A DNA stretch of 64,000 bases from JASEHD01 sp964471945 (GTDB taxonomy: Bacteria > Bacteroidota > Ignavibacteria > UBA10030 > SZUA-254), in NCBI GenBank assembly GCA_964471945.1, contig CAYYIJ010000002.1, positions 1-64,000 on the forward strand, in the 5' to 3' direction. Position numbers and translations under genes: made by a program. Positions within the stretch are counted from its first letter, which is position 1. The number at the start of each line of letters is the position of its first letter. Positions 59,517 to 64,000 of this stretch are shown here, in pieces. The notes under the pieces are model-generated. The model searched no databases. It worked only from the letters and a program-made list of their open reading frames with translations, and was not told where the DNA came from.

Positions 59517-62180
59517 TTAGAGATGTCCTGATTCTATTTTAAACTCGCCCCGATAAGCAGAATTAATAATCTCGGTAAGATAATAATGATACTTCTGTGG
59601 CAAATTTTTATATTTTGACTTCGATGCTATCGTTATTTGTTCAATTGATTTTTTTGGGTCAACAAACTCGATTCCGTTTCGCAGGTACTCTTGTAATTTC
59701 TTCTCAACTTTATTATTAATTATCGAATCTTCTATCTGCGATATTATTATAACGGTTTTAGAAATATTCCATTGAGAATCATAGAATGCTTTAAAGCAAT
59801 AACCTCTAAAATATTCAGCAACCGTTCCACGATTTAATCCACCAAGGTCGTCCGCTGTTTCTGAGATCGAGTTCCTTGAGAATTCTTTCTCCCGTAATAG
59901 TGATATGATTTTTTCTTCAAGATCGATTGAAGTCTTTTCCCCCTGAGTAATTTCTTCGGAAACATCCTTCATCCGAACCATCGTGCGTCCCTCGGCTTTT
60001 GCTAAAAGTACTGCACGCTTGATGACGCTTTGTAACTCTCGGATATTACCTCTCCATGCGTATTGCTTCAATATCTCTATAACGCTCTTGCTGCATCTTA
60101 TCGCTTTGTCCTCCTGATTCATAAAATACTCAACCAAGATTGGTATATCCTCAATTCTTTCGCGAAGCGGTGGTAGATGCACTTCAAGTACGTTCAGCCG
60201 ATAGTAAAGATCTTCACGAATTATTCTTTCAGCGACGGCTTGCTGAAGATTTTTATTCGTTGCCGTAATTACCCGCACGTCTACTTTCTTTGTCTGCATT
60301 CCACCAACACGTTCAAACGTGCCGTCTTGCAGCACCCGAAGAAGTTTTATCTGAAAATTTTCGCTTGTTTCACCTATTTCATCAAGGAAAATTGTTCCAC
60401 CATCTGCTATTTCAAACCGTCCCGCTTTGTCTTTGACTGCTCCTGTGAATGCGCCCCTCTCATGTCCGAAAAGTTCACTTTCTAACAGCCCCTCTGCCAA
60501 TGCACCACAATTCACAGCTATAAACGATTGTTTTTTCCGACTAGAATTTTCATGAAGTGCCCGTGCAACCAATTCTTTTCCTGTTCCGCTTTCACCATAA
60601 ATAAGTACTGCTGCATTGTTGTTTGCAATTTTTTTGATAAATGATACAATACCTACCATTGGTCCATTATTTCCATAGATGATTCCACAGAATTCTTTGC
60701 ACGGTGCTTCCATGTCTCCATCGGTAATATTTGCAGGTTGTAAGTCTTCTGCCAATTCTTTTAACCGACCAACTTCTGTTTTGTACTTTATTATTTCTTC
60801 CTGTAGCTGCGTTCGACGTTTTTCGGCATCATTCTGACGAAGCGATTGAAATTCTTTTTCTAACTTAACTAACTGCAATTCTTTTACTTGAAGAAGTGAA
60901 TCGGTTTTTTCTTTTTCTTTTTTAAGAATGTCGATGTGTCCGTGAATTATTTTTTGTTTATATATTAGCATTGAAATGGTAACAAGAAAAATTGTGCTTA
61001 TCGGTGCCGCAATCAGAAGCACGTAGGAATAATACGAGAAAATAATAAACGAAATAAGAATGAGCGTTGTTGCAAGCACGATCAACCCAATCAATCCATA
61101 CAATTCCCGCTTAATCCCCATTAAGAAAGTACTTATAATTCCGCAGAGCAGTATAATTATTAGATCGAGGAGTTCTGGGCTGTATCTCAGAAAGCTACCG
61201 TGAAGGAGGTTGTGAAGAAAAAATGCATGTATGCCTATTACTGGGAACTCGTTGTCGAACGGAGTTTTTATGAATTTACTTCTACCCTCTGCAATTATTC
61301 CTACGAGAACAATTTTATCGCGGAACTGCTCAAGTAATTGTTCGTATATCAAATCTGTTTTAATTCTATCATAACTCTTTAAAAAATTTACAACAGATAT
61401 CATCTTTAGAGTATTAATTCCACCTATATAATTGATAGAAGCAGCGCCATTTTTGTCAACGGGAATATGAAATATAGCTTCCCGAGTTTTAATTTTTACT
61501 TCATCAGATGAAATTACTACATCCGATTTGGAAGCTTTAACATTAACACGAAAAATTTCGAGCGCAAACGAAGGAAGAATACTTGTAACATTTTGAATAA
61601 AAAGTGGAATTCTCGATTCGTTAATAAGATGTGTATGACCTATTGCGTTTACATTTTTCAATATGTTCTCAAATGGAAGTTCCGCTTGATGACCTTGAAG
61701 TAAGCTTACGCCTTGCGGTTTCTTATGAAGGAACCTGTCCGGAATTATAGAAATCGTATCTTGGGATTGTTCTTCAGAAAGCTCCTTAAAAAAACCGCTA
61801 ACGACAACATTATTCGTCTTTCCTACAACTGCAGCAAGCAGATTATCATATTCTTGCAATTCTCGCTCAGACTCAGTTAGCGCTATATCAAAACCTATGA
61901 CACCAACATCAAGTTCGCGCAACGCATTAATCAACAACGCATAATAACTTCTCTTTAGTGGTAAGCCCCCCAATGATGCAATATCGTCGTTATCCAGATA
62001 AAGTATTACTATCGAGGTATCAACAGATTTTGCACCTCGAAATTGATATTCGATTGAGAGAATGCTACGGTCAATGTTCGCAAAAACATCTGGAAAAAGT
62101 AATGATATGAGAAGAATGATAATTGATACACAAACACCGAGGATAATTTGTTTTAGATTTCTTAACCGCATCGATTTCAC
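59517..62180 (-). CDS. CHASE2-domain sigma-54 activator-like protein
   Basis: The 887-residue protein has one N-terminal TM helix (about 11-30), a CHASE2 extracytoplasmic sensor (about 40-330; [26 protein letters not shown] start), three TM helices (about 335-410), a coiled coil (about 415-475) and a sigma-54 AAA+ domain (about 500-735) with [20 protein letters not shown] and [11 protein letters not shown]. The C-terminus (about 735-887) does not carry a clear Fis HTH; it has [29 protein letters not shown] instead, a possible divergent HTH. So it is a membrane-bound sensor-activator, joining sensing and transcription in one chain. Overlap-level spacing to the EnvC-like gene suggests co-transcription. 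Confidence 0.88.
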   Translation of the reverse strand: MKSMRLRNLKQIILGVCVSIIILLISLLFPDVFANIDRSILSIEYQFRGAKSVDTSIVILYLDNDDIASLGGLPLKRSYYALLINALRELDVGVIGFDIALTESERELQEYDNLLAAVVGKTNNVVVSGFFKELSEEQSQDTISIIPDRFLHKKPQGVSLLQGHQAELPFENILKNVNAIGHTHLINESRIPLFIQNVTSILPSFALEIFRVNVKASKSDVVISSDEVKIKTREAIFHIPVDKNGAASINYIGGINTLKMISVVNFLKSYDRIKTDLIYEQLLEQFRDKIVLVGIIAEGRSKFIKTPFDNEFPVIGIHAFFLHNLLHGSFLRYSPELLDLIIILLCGIISTFLMGIKRELYGLIGLIVLATTLILISFIIFSYYSYVLLIAAPISTIFLVTISMLIYKQKIIHGHIDILKKEKEKTDSLLQVKELQLVKLEKEFQSLRQNDAEKRRTQLQEEIIKYKTEVGRLKELAEDLQPANITDGDMEAPCKEFCGIIYGNNGPMVGIVSFIKKIANNNAAVLIYGESGTGKELVARALHENSSRKKQSFIAVNCGALAEGLLESELFGHERGAFTGAVKDKAGRFEIADGGTIFLDEIGETSENFQIKLLRVLQDGTFERVGGMQTKKVDVRVITATNKNLQQAVAERIIREDLYYRLNVLEVHLPPLRERIEDIPILVEYFMNQEDKAIRCSKSVIEILKQYAWRGNIRELQSVIKRAVLLAKAEGRTMVRMKDVSEEITQGEKTSIDLEEKIISLLREKEFSRNSISETADDLGGLNRGTVAEYFRGYCFKAFYDSQWNISKTVIIISQIEDSIINNKVEKKLQEYLRNGIEFVDPKKSIEQITIASKSKYKNLPQKYHYYLTEIINSAYRGEFKIESGHL

Positions 62181-63389
62181 TCAGCGCTGAGAAAGACCTT
62201 GTTTGTGTAACCATTTTTCGGGATCGAGTTTTTCTCTGCCTTTATATATCTCAAAATGAAGAACCGAGCCGTAAATCGAATCACCGCTTTTCCCAAGTTG
62301 ATGACCCTCTTTCACTTTAGAACCTTCGTTCACAAAAATTTCTGATAGATGGGCATAGACTGTTCTATATCCATTTTTATGATTTACAATAACTAGATTT
62401 CCAAATGATGGGAGCCAATAGATTTTTGACACCTCACCATCGTCTACAACATGAACATTCGTCCCGATGGGAACTGCAATATCAATTCCGGTATTTTGTG
62501 TCATCGTGCCTAAGGTCGGATGTTGTTGTAAACCGAAGCGTGATGCTAATTTCCCGTTTGCAACGGGCCAGCGCAATCGACCACGCTTCGCCGCAAATCC
62601 AACACCCGGCTCCACCAACTCATCTTCTTTCTTTGATAATTTCTCTTGTTTTTTTCTATCCTCCTCGATTAGCTTCGTAATTATTTGCTCTATCTCCCTT
62701 GCGTCTTGTTTTCTTCGGTCTATCTCACGTTTATAATTTTGTTTGTTTTTTCTTATGTCAGCTAAAAGTTTTTTCCTTTCCTTCAATTTACCGGTTAGCC
62801 GTTTTTCTTCTTTCTTTTTTTCTTCAATCAAAAGCTTTTGTTCTGCCAATTGATGCTGCAAAAATATGTTTTGTTCCTCATGATTGCGTTGCTTTGAGTC
62901 AATTTTATTTAAATCCTCTTTTCGTTGGCTCGAAAATCTTTTTAGATATTCTGATCGTACCAAAAGCTGATTAAATGATTTCGACGCAATCAATAATTCA
63001 AGATCATAAGTGTGCCCATTTTTATATGCCATCGTTACATAATTTGCATAATGATTTTTTAGATACCTGAGCTGCTCCCCTAATTCATCAATTTTTTGTT
63101 TTGTCTCAGTGATATCTTTTTTCAGTGTTGTTTCGCGCTCATGGAGATTCTTAATAAGTTTCTTTATTAATCCGCTTTGCCGATCATAGATTGCCAATAG
63201 TTCAAGAGTAGAACGTTCTTTCTTTTCGCTCTCATTAATTTTTTTATCATATGTCTCAATTTCTTTTCTCAATTTCTCAAGCTGTGATTGTTTTTTCTTG
63301 AGATCGTCGGTTTGTGAATATGAGAATAGACTTAACGATTGAAAAATCAATAAAAGTACAACAATGTAGTTTAACGATCCCGCGTTCAA
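62181..63389 (-). CDS. EnvC-like murein hydrolase activator with degenerate LytM domain
   Basis: I start at TTG 63389, where TTGA overlaps the stop of the upstream gene. That gives a signal peptide (VVLLLIFQSLSLFSYSQ). About residues 30-250 form a long coiled coil rich in Lys and Glu, as in EnvC/NlpD-type proteins. The M23 (LytM) domain (about 285-395) reads NTGIDIAV where active enzymes have His before TGID, and SVLHFEI where they have HxHFE. Two zinc ligands are missing, so it should activate amidases and not cut peptidoglycan itself. A longer frame to 63431 overlaps the upstream gene. Confidence 0.83.
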   Translation of the reverse strand: MNAGSLNYIVVLLLIFQSLSLFSYSQTDDLKKKQSQLEKLRKEIETYDKKINESEKKERSTLELLAIYDRQSGLIKKLIKNLHERETTLKKDITETKQKIDELGEQLRYLKNHYANYVTMAYKNGHTYDLELLIASKSFNQLLVRSEYLKRFSSQRKEDLNKIDSKQRNHEEQNIFLQHQLAEQKLLIEEKKKEEKRLTGKLKERKKLLADIRKNKQNYKREIDRRKQDAREIEQIITKLIEEDRKKQEKLSKKEDELVEPGVGFAAKRGRLRWPVANGKLASRFGLQQHPTLGTMTQNTGIDIAVPIGTNVHVVDDGEVSKIYWLPSFGNLVIVNHKNGYRTVYAHLSEIFVNEGSKVKEGHQLGKSGDSIYGSVLHFEIYKGREKLDPEKWLHKQGLSQR

Positions 63390-64000
63390 CGTTTTACTAC
63401 CTTTGCATGTGGTGGGACAGTAAAGGAACATATCACCGGTTTGTTGAAAATAATCTCATCATATACAATGGTAACACTTCGATTCTCCGCTTGAGATACA
63501 ATTCGGATGAGATATGGTACCGCAATATCTTCGTTATATTCAATTTCCGAAACATTGACGCCTATTTGTTCGTTCCCATCAAAATCAGTTGTACGGTAAG
63601 ACGAAGCAACAAATACATCTCCATCAATAGATATTTCTGTTAATTTTTCAGGGGAAGCATATCGGAAAGTGTATTGCTCCTTTTCTATAGAAAAATTTAA
63701 TAAAGTATCTCGTTCATTTAATGTTGGAACTTCTCCAACTAGTGCGTTGATTATTTCGTGTGTCTTCATTCGTATTGGAAGAAAAGAATGCAGCCGCTCT
63801 CCAGCTGGATCTCCTACCATCACGGTGTTGTCCATCCTATTATAAAAAATAAACTGGTTCTGAGAAAGCGTAAAGGTTCCCACCCGGACACCGAACGGAC
63901 CTTTTAAATCGATACGAAGTGAGTCGGGTTTAACTAACTCCATCATAAAAGAACCCACGTTTGATTCATCGGGATCTTCAATCGTGATTGTTCCCTTAGC
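63386..64000 (-). CDS. DUF4292/LolB-like envelope protein (partial)
   Basis: The frame is open to the edge of the window with no start; an internal GTG at 63958 is not the start because coding-like sequence (AKGTITIEDPDES) precedes it. At least 204 residues are seen. RIDLKGPFGVRVGTFTLSQNQFIFYN and the following beta-strand pattern fit DUF4292 proteins, related in shape to LolA/LolB lipoprotein carriers. The missing N-terminus probably holds a lipoprotein signal. It is coupled to the EnvC-like gene (TTGA overlap). Confidence 0.65.
   Translation of the reverse strand, partial: AKGTITIEDPDESNVGSFMMELVKPDSLRIDLKGPFGVRVGTFTLSQNQFIFYNRMDNTVMVGDPAGERLHSFLPIRMKTHEIINALVGEVPTLNERDTLLNFSIEKEQYTFRYASPEKLTEISIDGDVFVASSYRTTDFDGNEQIGVNVSEIEYNEDIAVPYLIRIVSQAENRSVTIVYDEIIFNKPVICSFTVPPHAKVVKR

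Overview
The window looks like a chromosomal segment of an Ignavibacteria/Chlorobi-type member of the Bacteroidota-Chlorobi group. Evidence: a type IX secretion (T9SS) C-terminal sorting domain on a secreted protein (53336-55294), PorV/PorQ-type outer membrane proteins, many large secreted repeat proteins, multihaem cytochromes, and frequent AAGGAG-type ribosome binding sites (which most classical Bacteroidetes lack). Base composition is AT-rich. No tRNA, rRNA, transposase or CRISPR array was recognised. Taxonomy is inferred from gene content only.

Layout. 1-10.8 kb: housekeeping block with a lipoprotein and a PorV-like protein, dnaX and lon on the minus strand, then an M14 carboxypeptidase-like protein, a Yip1-type membrane protein, a DMT permease, a TrmH-type RNA methyltransferase and a decapitated redoxin remnant. 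10.8-15.7 kb: POT-family transporter, zinc alcohol dehydrogenase, VOC protein, serine/threonine dehydratase and TauE/SafE permease. 15.9-16.25 kb: a dense mosaic of GTAG-footed palindromes (REP/BIME-like). 16.3-20.06 kb: a tightly packed four-gene operon of XRE regulator, ImmA/IrrE protease, TIR-APAZ protein and short Argonaute. This is a SPARTA-type NAD-depleting defence system with what looks like its own repressor-protease switch and a perfect palindromic operator lying on the promoter -10.

20.3-23.5 kb: a sulfur module (MerR with a Cys-rich tail, sulfide:quinone oxidoreductase-like flavoprotein, DUF1641 protein, DsrC/TusE-like and DsrE-like sulfur carriers). 23.6-28.3 kb: a molybdenum cofactor operon preceded by a Moco riboswitch (moaA, moaC-moaB/mogA fusion, moeA, MOSC protein, mobA). 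28.4-42.9 kb: a redox and extracellular electron transfer region. It holds a histidine kinase with a periplasmic c-haem motif, an NtrC-type regulator, a lone receiver protein, sigma-54-like promoters, and then cytochromes (8, 4 and 10-12 haem motifs) interleaved with two NHL beta-propellers, two outer-membrane barrel candidates and a GT-C/TPR membrane protein. The tetrahaem protein resembles the OmcE family, which forms extracellular cytochrome filaments.

43-64 kb: a 38-residue membrane peptide with its own promoter, a DUF3109 protein, a methyltransferase-like protein, a subtilisin-family lipoprotein, an xdhC-mocA-xylB overlap operon, two very large secreted proteins, an operon joining a FecR-like protein, an outer-membrane/transglutaminase fusion and a lipoprotein, and finally a CHASE2-sigma-54 activator next to an EnvC-like degenerate LytM protein and a DUF4292-type lipoprotein that runs off the window. 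Several dispersed intergenic repeats (termini AGAGACTTCTGAAAAAT; CACGCAAAG palindromes) are scattered between operons.

The two most notable systems are the XRE/ImmA-controlled short-Argonaute operon and the sigma-54/haem-sensor-linked cytochrome-filament-type cluster.
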